Shown piece after piece: positions 29,655 through 36,811 of a stretch of 64,000 bases of DNA; position 1 is the first letter of the stretch, and every line of letters starts with the position of its first letter. The position numbers and the translations under genes are program-made. Below the pieces are notes generated by a model that did not search any database, was not told where the DNA came from, and saw only the letters and a program-made list of their open reading frames with translations. The stretch is from Pseudomonas sihuiensis (GTDB lineage Bacteria; Pseudomonadota; Gammaproteobacteria; Pseudomonadales; Pseudomonadaceae): NCBI RefSeq assembly GCF_900106015.1, contig NZ_LT629797.1, forward strand, positions 2,170,001-2,234,000. The letters run 5' to 3'.

Positions 29655-30503
29655 ATGACCTATGTGATGGCTTGCATCGACGGCTCTCCTTCTGCCACCG
29701 CAGTATGCGACTACGCGGCCTGGGCTAGCCTGCGACTCGATTGTCCCCTGGCATTCCTGCATGTTCTCGATGAGAACCGCTACCCAACCAACAGTAACCT
29801 CAGCGGCAACATCGGCCTGGGCAGCCGCGAGCATCTGTTGGAAGAACTGGCCGAACTCGATGCCCGGCGCAGCAAACTCGCTCTCGAAGAAGGCAGGATC
29901 ATGCTGGAGGCTGCGAAACAACGGGCGCAGCAAGACGGTATCAGCAGTCCGCTGGTCAAGCAGCGTCATGGCGACTTGGCTGAAACCTTGGTGGAGCTGC
30001 AAGAAGAAATCCGCCTCGCAATCATCGGTAAGCAAGGCGATCACACCAGTGCCGGCGCACAGGTCGGCAGTCACCTGGAAAGTGTATTGCGTACACTCAG
30101 CCGTCCGGTGCTGGTGACCCCCACCGCCTTCAAACAGCCTGAAAGCGTGATGCTCGCCTATGACGGCCGGCCGACCATGGATAAGGCCGTCCAACTGATT
30201 GCGGGCAGCCCATTGTTCAAAGGCTTGCCCATCCATCTCGTGCTGGTCGGCGCGGATACCAACGACGCCTGGGAGCAACTCAAGTCCGCGAAAGAGAAAC
30301 TCAAGGCTGCGGGCTTCGATGCCCAGATAGCCATCCGTGCTGGCGAAGTGGAACCTACCCTGCACGCTTACCAGAACGAGCATGCCATCGATATGATCGT
30401 GATGGGTGCGTACAGCCGCTCCCGTATCCGTGAGTTCCTGGTCGGCAGTACTACTACCAAGATGCTCAGCACCTCCCGCACCCCTCTTCTGCTGTTGCAT
30501 TGA
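29655..30503 (+). CDS. tandem-domain universal stress protein (second of two)
   Basis: From the ATG at 29655 (AAGGAAAACGTT upstream) a 282-residue protein is read, starting MTYVMACIDGSPSATAVCDY. Domain 2 has MGAYSRSRIREFLVGSTTTKML, the ATP-type signature. It is the same length as and strongly similar along its length to the protein at 27386, indicating tandem duplication with cfa between the copies. An earlier in-frame start (29574) would add an unconserved leader. The next gene, a DksA-like protein, starts 12 bp after the stop. Confidence 0.9.
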   Translation: MTYVMACIDGSPSATAVCDYAAWASLRLDCPLAFLHVLDENRYPTNSNLSGNIGLGSREHLLEELAELDARRSKLALEEGRIMLEAAKQRAQQDGISSPLVKQRHGDLAETLVELQEEIRLAIIGKQGDHTSAGAQVGSHLESVLRTLSRPVLVTPTAFKQPESVMLAYDGRPTMDKAVQLIAGSPLFKGLPIHLVLVGADTNDAWEQLKSAKEKLKAAGFDAQIAIRAGEVEPTLHAYQNEHAIDMIVMGAYSRSRIREFLVGSTTTKMLSTSRTPLLLLH

Positions 30504-30515
30504 AGGGAAGCGGCC

Positions 30516-30866
30516 ATGAGCGATGAGATCGACCTGGAGCACTTCCGCGACTTGCTACAGGCCCGCTTGGCGGAACTGGACAGCCTTGAATCCGCAGCGC
30601 AATCGCGGGACTCCATCGAGTTGGATCAGAGCAAGGTAGGTCGACTCTCGCGCATGGATGCCCTCCAGCAACAAGCCATGCTGGATGCCAACCGGTTCCG
30701 TGGCAGACGGGAGCGCCTGCGCATTGAGGCAGCGTTTCGACGCATTGCCGAAGGCGATTATGGCTACTGCGCCCAGTGCGATGAACCTATAGCCCTTGGC
30801 AGGCTGAACTTCGACCCGGCAACGCCGCTATGCATCGCGTGCGCGAACAAAGCCGACGATAATTAG
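30516..30866 (+). CDS. DksA/TraR-like zinc-finger protein (second of two)
   Basis: A 116-residue protein with an N-terminal coiled-coil region (FRDLLQARLAELDSLESAAQ), SRMDALQQQAMLDANRFRGRR, and the zinc finger YCAQCDEPIALGRLNFDP...CIACA. This is the short TraR/DksA type with four cysteines. It is 12 bp behind the second universal stress gene, so it is probably co-transcribed. It differs from the protein at 14937 and probably acts on RNA polymerase under stress; no target can be named. Confidence 0.82.
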   Translation: MSDEIDLEHFRDLLQARLAELDSLESAAQSRDSIELDQSKVGRLSRMDALQQQAMLDANRFRGRRERLRIEAAFRRIAEGDYGYCAQCDEPIALGRLNFDPATPLCIACANKADDN

Positions 30867-30937
30867 TCATCTCATTACCACCCAGAAATGCCTAGCGATG
30901 AACCCCGCGACGCCTAACCCATTTGATTTAAACCTCT

Positions 30938-31465
30938 ATGCAACTGATTACTGAATTGATTCACCCCCAACTCAAATCCAGGCAAGGCAGAGTATTTCGT
31001 CGCCACGCCGCCCGCGGTATTGTTCTGCGAGAAGAGCAAATTCTGTTGCTCTTCACAGAACGATACAACGACTTCAGCTTCCCCGGCGGCGGCCTCGATA
31101 CTGACGAGGACATCATCGAGGGGCTTGTACGCGAGCTCGAGGAAGAGACTGGCGCTCGCGACATACAAGTACTCCAGAACTTCGGCTACATCGAAGAGTA
31201 CCGACCTTACTGGAAGCCGCAGTACGATCTGATGCACATGACCTCGCACTTCTACGTGTGCGATATAGCGCAACAGCTGCAGCCGGTCAGAATGGAAAGT
31301 CACGAGATCGCCAACGGTATGCGTCCCATCTGGGTCGATCTGCATGAAGCCATTGCGCATAACGAGGCAGTGATGCGTCGCCAGGAATCCTCAATGGGTC
31401 AATCAATCCAGCGAGAGACCTTCATGCTACGAAGAGTGGCTACCCAACTCCTGACGACCTGCTGA
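30938..31465 (+). CDS. NUDIX hydrolase
   Basis: A 175-residue protein with an intact Nudix box, GGGLDTDEDIIEGLVRELEEETGA (pattern Gx5Ex7REUxEExGU, near residues 50-73), preceded by FSFP. NUDIX enzymes hydrolyse nucleoside diphosphates linked to another group; the substrate is not predictable here. No SD as strong as in the neighbours is visible. The stop is 16 bp before the first copy of the 164-bp repeat. Confidence 0.85.
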   Translation: MQLITELIHPQLKSRQGRVFRRHAARGIVLREEQILLLFTERYNDFSFPGGGLDTDEDIIEGLVRELEEETGARDIQVLQNFGYIEEYRPYWKPQYDLMHMTSHFYVCDIAQQLQPVRMESHEIANGMRPIWVDLHEAIAHNEAVMRRQESSMGQSIQRETFMLRRVATQLLTTC

Positions 31466-31480
31466 GCACTATGAAGAGCG

Positions 31481-31644
31481 GGGCTGACCTGAACCATGGC
31501 AGATGCCAATGAAGTAGCCAGTTAAAACTGGCCAGCAAGGAGAGCTCTGGCTAATGAAGTACATCGGGTCGGCATCCTGCCGGTTCGCACTTCATTAACC
31601 CAGCGTTCGGAGAACATTTCGTTAGCGGCCACCTGCCAACCTTT
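31481..31644. repeat. 164-bp diverged repeat, copy 1
   Basis: The sequence from GGGCTGACCTGAACCATGGC onward matches the copy at 33065-33227 across its whole length with scattered substitutions, in the same orientation. It folds into a 6-bp hairpin with TAAA loop (31517-31532) and a long stem 31552-31560/31589-31597. The right 23 bp overlap the 3' end of the minus-strand gene at 31622. Differences between copies keep the pairing, which suggests a conserved RNA or DNA structure. Confidence 0.85.
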
Positions 31645-31939
31645 CAAGCTCGGCAGTCTCCGCTTCTCGGTGCACTCGAACCGATGAAATGTCCAGCTTC
31701 TCTACCAGCACTTCCTGATCCCGCTGTCCGGTTAGCTGGCCGACCAGCTCCCACTGCAGATCCAGCTCTTCATTGATAGCCTGCATGCGCTCGATCATGC
31801 GCTTGGCTGAACTCTGCAGTGCTGCATCCTGGCTTCGCAGCTGTTCGAAGGCCATTGCGGTTATGGATGCGGTCATGTGGGTCATGCCGCGAGCCATGAG
31901 GCCCAGCAACTGGATCAACTGCTCTTCCTTGGCAGACAT
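31622..31939 (-). CDS. small hypothetical helical protein
   Basis: A 105-residue protein from the ATG at 31939 (GGAGGAGTACGCC upstream): MSAKEEQLIQLLGLMARGMT, then SSAKRMIERMQAINEELDLQ and VRVHREAETAELERLAGGR. It looks almost wholly helical with charged heptads and no membrane segment or catalytic motif. I do not recognise a family. Its last codons lie in the 164-bp repeat; the second repeat copy carries the same codons with the stop changed, so a truncated paralogous tail remains there. Confidence 0.6.
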   Translation of the reverse strand: MSAKEEQLIQLLGLMARGMTHMTASITAMAFEQLRSQDAALQSSAKRMIERMQAINEELDLQWELVGQLTGQRDQEVLVEKLDISSVRVHREAETAELERLAGGR

Positions 31940-32163
31940 GGCGTACTCCTCCAGAGGCTGATTACAGCGTAGCTGATGAGTTCGCTGATTACGGAGGCAA
32001 GGCTGTAAGCCAATAGCCATATCTGGAGTGAGACCTCTGCCCTCCTACCCCGTAAGCCACGAGATTGACTGGCCCACCTCTCAACCAACTACGCCACAGT
32101 AGGTTGCCATCCTGAAACCCTCGGGCTAGAGTGCGCCCGTCGTGGTAAATCCCACGGCCGGGT

Positions 32164-32335
32164 GTAGCAACCTAGGAAACCAAGATGCGGCAGCGTCATA
32201 GCGCATAGCCAGTGCCCCGGCACTGCGTTATCGCGTCTCTATGGCGGGCCGTACGGGGCAGGCTTTTGCCTGGCCGGTTCCCTTGGTTCCCGGTTTGCTA
32301 CCCCCGTGCGGTCCGCCTCCATATTGTGTAGCAAC
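32164..32335 (+). ncRNA. strongly structured leader with competing or pseudoknotted stems
   Basis: Two long pairings are visible. Stem A pairs 32164-32172 and 32175-32184 with 32282-32290 and 32292-32301. Stem B pairs 32243-32258 with 32302-32317 over 16 bp with only two G-U pairs. They interleave, so they form a pseudoknot or two alternative folds. An inner hairpin CAGGC-TTTT-GCCTG lies at 32259-32272. GTGTAGCAAC occurs at both 32162-32171 and 32326-32335. It precedes the two-gene cassette at 32458. Confidence 0.6.
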
Positions 32336-32457
32336 GATTGGTGGCGGCTCCTTAATCGAACCAAGGAGCATAAGGAAAATGCGCTACCCCTTTTTTACCC
32401 GAGAGCTCCGCCTTGGGCTTCAGGTCTTGCTGTTCACCTCTGATCCGGAGGTGCGCC

Positions 32458-32727
32458 ATGGCTGAGTTCGAATCCTGCGTTGTACCTTTCCCGCTGCAGC
32501 GAAGCCCGTTGCATGAATCCGAACGCTCTCCCCTACCCTCTGAAGCTGCAGCTGAACTGCGTGGCGTCATGCTCGGCAATCTGCTCGATCAACTGGCTGA
32601 ACCTGAAGGCTTGCAGCCTGCGGATCTGCGCGTGCGCATCGCTGCTTACTCTGCGCTGGCTCTGCTCGATGAAATGGTCGTGCTCTATCGCCGCGCCCTC
32701 TCCGAAGTGCGAGGAGGTGCCAGATGA
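32458..32727 (+). CDS. small hypothetical protein, cassette gene 1
   Basis: An 89-residue protein from an ATG with GGAGGTGCGCC upstream. It starts MAEFESCVVPFPLQRSPLHE and has a helical core LGNLLDQLAEPEGLQPADLR and ALALLDEMVVLYRRALSEV. No known domain is recognised, although small helical proteins behind such leaders are common in Pseudomonas genomes. The stop overlaps the start of the QslA-like gene by four bases, so they form one operon under the structured leader. Confidence 0.65.
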   Translation: MAEFESCVVPFPLQRSPLHESERSPLPSEAAAELRGVMLGNLLDQLAEPEGLQPADLRVRIAAYSALALLDEMVVLYRRALSEVRGGAR

Positions 32728-33071
32728 ACAAGGGTGTGATGACCTACCTTCCACCTCACGACGGCCATCCAGGCCTGGAAATAGCCTGGGCGGCCGACTG
32801 CAGAGAAGCATTCAACCAGGGCGTGAGGCTGGCCCAGACCTGGCTCGATAACGCCCGCAGCGGATGGCTCTGGGCAGTGATGATCGCCGAGCGCGATCTG
32901 CTGCACTGCGCTATTGAGAGGCGAGCTTTTGAGGTGGGTTTTATGAGCCGTATCCACCAGCGCATGTGCTCGTACCAAGGCTGCGGTGAGCGCGCCAAGA
33001 CCTGTACTACTGGTGACTACTTCGGGCACAGAAAGACCCTGACGCTCGCCGAAGCGAGGTGTCAGGGCTGA
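32724..33071 (+). CDS. QslA-like small regulator candidate
   Basis: A 115-residue protein starting MNKGVMTYLPPHDGHPGLEI. The core IAWAADCREAFNQGVRLAQ, GWLWAVMIAERDLLHCAIERRAFEVGF and SRIHQRM resembles proteins annotated with the LasR-specific antiactivator QslA domain. QslA itself binds and disables the quorum-sensing activator LasR in P. aeruginosa. No LasR is in this window, so the partner is unknown. This call is from memory of the sequence pattern. The gene ends inside the start of repeat copy 2. Confidence 0.55.
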   Translation: MNKGVMTYLPPHDGHPGLEIAWAADCREAFNQGVRLAQTWLDNARSGWLWAVMIAERDLLHCAIERRAFEVGFMSRIHQRMCSYQGCGERAKTCTTGDYFGHRKTLTLAEARCQG

Positions 33072-33227
33072 CCTGAGCCATGGCAAATGCCAATGAAGTA
33101 GCCTGTTAAAACAGGCGAAGAAGGAAGGTTCTGAGCTAACGGAGTGCATGGGGTCAGCATCCTGCCTGTTCGCACTTCGTTAGCCCAGAGAACGGAGAAT
33201 ATTTCGGTAGCGGCCACTTGCCAACCC
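33065..33227. repeat. 164-bp diverged repeat, copy 2
   Basis: Same orientation as copy 1 at 31481-31644. The hairpin with TAAA loop is at 33101-33116 (GCCTGT/ACAGGC, where copy 1 has GCCAGT/ACTGGC). The long stem pairs 33135-33147 with 33172-33184 over 13 bp with one G-U. The loop segment GGTC-GCATCCTGCC-GTTCGCAC is nearly unchanged between the copies. Together the copies flank the leader plus two-gene cassette. Confidence 0.85.
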
Positions 33228-33459
33228 TGCTGGGTGACCATTGATCACATAGCGAGAACTTGTTTCCTGCCCCTCTACCAGAGCAGGGGTTCTTGCCCCC
33301 TCAAAATCAAGAAAAATAGACGGTTTCCACCCGGCCGCTGCGCTGGGTGGAGCCTCCGCGATTTTTCCTGATTTTTTCACGACCGCCTTAGTCGCCCTAG
33401 TCGGCAGGGGTTCATGCGCAGCGCAAGCGCAGAACCCTGAAGACGAAGGAGCGAAATCC

Positions 33460-33972
33460 ATGAGCGAATACATCAGGATCTACGTTGCCGACCTGGCCGC
33501 CTACAACGCCGGTCACCTGCATGGCGTCTGGATCGATGCCACCCTGGGGCTGGACGACATTCAGGCGCAGGTCAGTGCCATGCTGGCAGCCTCACCGGTC
33601 GAGAGTGCGGAGGAATACGCCATCCTCGACTTCGAGGGCTTCGACGGCTACCGCCTCGGCGAGTATGAGGGCCTCGAAAGCGCCCACGAGGTCGCCTGCT
33701 TCATCGAAGATTACCCCGAGTTTGGCGGCGCCCTGCTCGCTCACATCAACGACCTGGAGCAGGCGCGCAAGGCAGCCGAGGAAGATTACTGTGGCTGCTA
33801 CAGCTCGCTGTCTGACTACGCGCAGGAACTGACCGAGGAAACCACCAGCATTCCACAACACCTGGCTATGTATATCGACTACCGCGCCATGGCCCGCGAC
33901 ATGGAATACAGCGGCGACGTGTTCACTTTGGAGGCCGGCTTCGAGCAGGTGCATGTGTTCTGGAATCGCTAA
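33460..33972 (+). CDS. ardA: antirestriction protein ArdA
   Basis: A 170-residue, strongly acidic protein starting MSEYIRIYVADLAAYNAGHL, with GVWIDATLGLDDIQAQV, YAILDFEGFDGYRLGEYEGL and IDYRAMARDMEYSGDVF, the ArdA pattern. ArdA mimics DNA and blocks type I restriction enzymes, protecting incoming mobile DNA. AAGGAG lies upstream. It is the first recognisable gene of the conjugative-element backbone that continues to the relaxase. Length is normal. Confidence 0.9.
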   Translation: MSEYIRIYVADLAAYNAGHLHGVWIDATLGLDDIQAQVSAMLAASPVESAEEYAILDFEGFDGYRLGEYEGLESAHEVACFIEDYPEFGGALLAHINDLEQARKAAEEDYCGCYSSLSDYAQELTEETTSIPQHLAMYIDYRAMARDMEYSGDVFTLEAGFEQVHVFWNR

Positions 33973-34117
33973 CCCAGCGGAAGGCACCGGGGCGACCCGG
34001 TGCCTTGTTTTTTGCGCCCCTGTCCTGCCGGCCACCCGCGCGCCCCACCCGGAAGACTGATGCACGGGGACGCGCCCCCGTCGATCAGCCTGGAGCAACC
34101 ACATTATGCTGCCAGTT

Positions 34118-34270
34118 GATTGAGACCGTTACGGTCTTACGGTTTTGCCCAAATCCGTCGATCCGTAACCACGGATTTACGGATTTGTGGGGAAGCGGAT
34201 TTACGTTTTTACGGATTTACAGAAATCCGCCGTTGCGGTTTTCCGGTTTTGTGGAAAGCCGCAGATCCGT
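34118..34270. repeat. cluster of short direct and inverted ACGGATTT repeats
   Basis: The octamer ACGGATTT occurs in tandem at 34171-34178 and 34179-34186 and again at 34211-34218, with a near copy at 34196-34202. Inverted copies AAATCCGT lie at 34151-34158 and 34223-34229 (7 of 8). The tract is more AT-rich than its surroundings and lies 210-360 bp upstream of the HTH-repA operon. It could be protein-binding sites for replication or transcription control. Confidence 0.6.
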
Positions 34271-34478
34271 ATACCCGCGGGGCTACGTGGGCGGAGCTTG
34301 GCGTGCTTGGGCACCATGGCCGGTGACGCGCGTAGATGGGCGTACTCGGTCAGCGTCCAGACCTTCCCGGTATCAATCCTCGCCCCTCCTGCCTGCGCAT
34401 TCGCCCAGACCCAACCCGGCATGATCGAGCGCGATGGCTGCCGCACGGTGCACCTCCCACGTCAACGGAGGACACACC

Positions 34479-34850
34479 ATGTCGCAGTCAACCAATCTTT
34501 CCCATCACTCGCGTCGCATCGATCTCGATGCCCCGCTGCATCGCAAGGCCGGGCCAACGGCGCATGCCATGCGGCCTGTGGAGGGCGCTGACGAGGCCCA
34601 AGCACCACAGACCTGCCCTGCCCCTCGCTACCTCACCAACAACGAAGCCGCGGCCTTCCTGCGGCTGTCGCCGCGCACGCTGGAGAAGCAGCGGGTGATC
34701 GGCGGCGGGCCGCGCTTCCACAAGTTCGGTCGGCGAGTGATGTACGCGCTCGCCGATCTCGAGACCTGGGCCGGTGAGCGCAGCTTCGAGACCACCTTCG
34801 ATCCCGAATACATCGACCGCCACCCGGGAGCGCAGCGTGATGATCAGTGA
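34479..34850 (+). CDS. AlpA/excisionase-type helix-turn-helix protein
   Basis: A 123-residue protein starting at an ATG with CGGAGG upstream. The C-terminal half holds the winged-helix pattern RYLTNNEAAAFLRLSPRTLE, then QRVIGGGPRFHKFGRRVMYALADLETW, typical of MerR-like HTH_17 domains (AlpA, excisionases). The N-terminal part is unconserved. In ICE backbones such a gene is placed just before repA and may control it or excision. Its stop overlaps the GTG start of repA (GTGA). Confidence 0.82.
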   Translation: MSQSTNLSHHSRRIDLDAPLHRKAGPTAHAMRPVEGADEAQAPQTCPAPRYLTNNEAAAFLRLSPRTLEKQRVIGGGPRFHKFGRRVMYALADLETWAGERSFETTFDPEYIDRHPGAQRDDQ

Positions 34851-35689
34851 AACCTTCGCTCATGAGTCGTCAGCACCTCGATTCGGCTCCGCAGATCAAG
34901 CAACTGGATCTTTTCCGCGCCCTGCCGGGAGATATGGCGCCACGAGATGCCCAGGATCTGATGGCGCATCCGTTCTTCTCGCTGGCCAAGTCGCGGCGCA
35001 CCGTACCCATCGACTTTCGCTCGGGCGAGGTGACGGTGCGCGTGGAGGGCACGCGGGAGCATGGCATCGCCACGATCTGGGATGCCGACATCCTGATCTG
35101 GGCGGCCAGCCAGCTTGTCGAGGCGCGCGATGCGGGCATCCCCACTTCGCGACTGATGCGTGCAACGCCTTTCCAGATCCTGCGCTTCATCGGCCGCGGC
35201 ACCTCGCTGCGCGACTACCAGCGCCTGAAGGCGGCACTGGATCGGCTGCAGTCGACCAGCGTGGCCACCTCGATCCGAAAGACCACTGGCCGACGCTTGC
35301 ACCGTTTCTCCTGGATCAACGAGTGGAAGGAGCTGGCCGCAGCGGATGGCCGGCCACTGGGTATCGAGTTGATCCTGCCGGACTGGTTCTACAGCGGTGT
35401 ACTGGATCAGGCGTTGGTGCTGACCATCGACCCGGCCTACTTCCGCCTCACCGGCGGCATCGAGCGCTGGCTGTACCGCCTGGTGCGAAAGCACGGCGGC
35501 AAGCAGGAGGACGGCTGGCAGTTCGACTTTCGCCACCTGTACCGCAAATCCGGCAGCTCTGCGCGCTATTCGGACTTTGCTTTGGATGTGCGTGCTCTGG
35601 TCGCCCGGCAGCCACTTCCAGGGTATCGCCTGGAGGTCGTTCACCTGCCCCCATCGACCGAGCTGCTCGCCTTCCGGCGCGTGCCGTAA
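34847..35689 (+). CDS. repA: replication initiator protein A
   Basis: A 280-residue protein. The start is GTG 34847, coupled to the HTH gene, or ATG 34862. Features are QIKQLDLFRALPGDMAPRDA, HPFFSLAKSRRTVPIDFR, TSLRDYQRLKAALDRLQSTSV and a C-terminal WLYRLVRKHGGKQ...FDFRHLYRKSGS, matching the plasmid/ICE RepA_C-type replication initiators next to parA in Tn4371-like elements. It would bind iterons; three 17-bp repeats lie 40-104 bp after its stop. Such elements may replicate transiently after excision. Confidence 0.88.
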   Translation: MKPSLMSRQHLDSAPQIKQLDLFRALPGDMAPRDAQDLMAHPFFSLAKSRRTVPIDFRSGEVTVRVEGTREHGIATIWDADILIWAASQLVEARDAGIPTSRLMRATPFQILRFIGRGTSLRDYQRLKAALDRLQSTSVATSIRKTTGRRLHRFSWINEWKELAAADGRPLGIELILPDWFYSGVLDQALVLTIDPAYFRLTGGIERWLYRLVRKHGGKQEDGWQFDFRHLYRKSGSSARYSDFALDVRALVARQPLPGYRLEVVHLPPSTELLAFRRVP

Positions 35690-35728
35690 ACGGCACGGGG
35701 ATAACTTGCGGAAAAGCTGTGAATGCAG

Positions 35729-35792
35729 TCGTGCTATCAGGCGCAACCGGGCTCGTGCTATCAGGCGCATCCCCATCGTGCTATCAGGCGCA
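35729..35792 (+). repeat. three 17-bp iterons downstream of repA
   Basis: The 17-mer TCGTGCTATCAGGCGCA is repeated exactly at 35729-35745, 35753-35769 and 35776-35792. Start-to-start distances are 24 and 23 bp, about two helix turns, so bound protein would sit on one face. The position beside repA and before an AT-rich stretch (35830-35875) suggests a replication origin. Confidence 0.85.
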
Positions 35793-35933
35793 CGGACTCC
35801 GCTACAGGCCACGACTGGCGCGGCTTTCAGCTCCCCTTAACTTAACTAACTTAAAAGCTCTAACTTGTTATTGGGGCAGCGCCTATGTGTGGACAGGTGC
35901 TGATCAGGGCAGTCTGGCCGGGGAGATCCGGCC

Positions 35934-36572
35934 ATGATCGTCGCCCTTCTCAACCAGAAAGGCGGGGTGGGCAAGACCACCCTCGCCACCCATATCGCCG
36001 GCGAACTGGCCCTGCGTGGAAAGAACGTCATCCTGTTCGATGCCGACCCACAGGGCTCGGCACTGGACTGGACACAACGGCGCAGCCAGCAAGGTTTGCC
36101 GAGATTGTTCAGCGCCGTCGGCCTGGCGCGCGAAACGCTGCACCAGGAAGCACCGGAGCTGGCTCGTCGCGCCGATCACGTGATCATCGACGGACCACCG
36201 CGCATCGCCGCCCTCGCCCGCTCGGCGCTGCTGGCAGCGGATCGCGTGTTGATCCCGGTGCAGCCTAGCCCCTACGACCTGTGGGCCAGCGCGGAGATGG
36301 TCAACCTGATCCGCGAGGCGCAGGTGTTCAGGCCGACGCTGCGCGCGGCGTTCGCCATCAACCGCCGCGTCAGCACCACGGTGATCGGCCGCGAAGCGCG
36401 CGGCGCCTTGGCCGAGCAACCGCTACCGGCGATGCAGGCCGAGGTACGCCAGCGCATCGTCTTTGCCGAAAGCGTGGCAGCCGGTCGCCTGGCACGTGAA
36501 CTGGCGCCGGACAGCGCCGCCGCGCGCGAGGTCAGCAGCCTGGTCGACGAGTTGCTGAGGTGGTCGACATGA
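35934..36572 (+). CDS. parA: ParA-family partition ATPase
   Basis: A 212-residue protein starting MIVALLNQKGGVGKTTLATH, the deviant Walker A with signature Lys, then VILFDADPQGSALDWTQRR (Walker A') and HVIIDGPPRI (Walker B). Short ParA ATPases of this kind position plasmids or excised ICEs. GGGGAG precedes the ATG. The stop overlaps the start of the next gene by four bases, forming an operon parA-RHH-traF. Confidence 0.93.
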   Translation: MIVALLNQKGGVGKTTLATHIAGELALRGKNVILFDADPQGSALDWTQRRSQQGLPRLFSAVGLARETLHQEAPELARRADHVIIDGPPRIAALARSALLAADRVLIPVQPSPYDLWASAEMVNLIREAQVFRPTLRAAFAINRRVSTTVIGREARGALAEQPLPAMQAEVRQRIVFAESVAAGRLARELAPDSAAAREVSSLVDELLRWST

Positions 36573-36811
36573 GCGGCAAGCGCATCGGTATCGGTGCACG
36601 CCCGTTGGCCGATCCGCAGGCCGAAGCCTGGATACGTCAGGGCGCCACCGTCGACAACGGCAAGGTCGAGCGCTATAGCGCCCGCCTGACATTGGATGTC
36701 ACGCCAGCACTGCGTACGCGCATCAAGCTGGCGGCCTTCGACCGTGGCGTAACCATGGCAGAGATGCTGCGCGAAGTGCTGGAGCGGCAGTTCCCGGAGG
36801 CTACGTCATGA
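36569..36811 (+). CDS. ribbon-helix-helix partner protein (ParB/ParG-like)
   Basis: An 80-residue protein. The C-terminal part VERYSARLTLDVTPALRTRI, then AAFDRGVTMAEMLREVLERQF reads as a ribbon-helix-helix fold: a strand then two helices. The N-terminus is short and flexible (GIGARPLADPQAEAWIRQG). Small RHH proteins after a short ParA usually act as centromere-binding partner and autorepressor. It overlaps both neighbours by four bases. Confidence 0.75.
   Translation: MSGKRIGIGARPLADPQAEAWIRQGATVDNGKVERYSARLTLDVTPALRTRIKLAAFDRGVTMAEMLREVLERQFPEATS

Noticed and set aside
31481..31644. tRNA-like or tmRNA-like reading of the repeat (GGTTCGCAC segment)
   Set aside because: No cloverleaf with T-loop and acceptor stem could be drawn; the stems pair differently from tRNA.
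31481..33227. Repeats as a CRISPR array or insertion-sequence ends
   Set aside because: Only two copies, 1.6 kb apart, both in direct orientation, with no transposase between them and no spacer pattern.
34774..35937. Plus-strand 387-codon frame across repA
   Set aside because: Runs out of frame through repA and the iterons, with low-complexity Arg/Pro/Gly-rich translation. repA is the supported gene.
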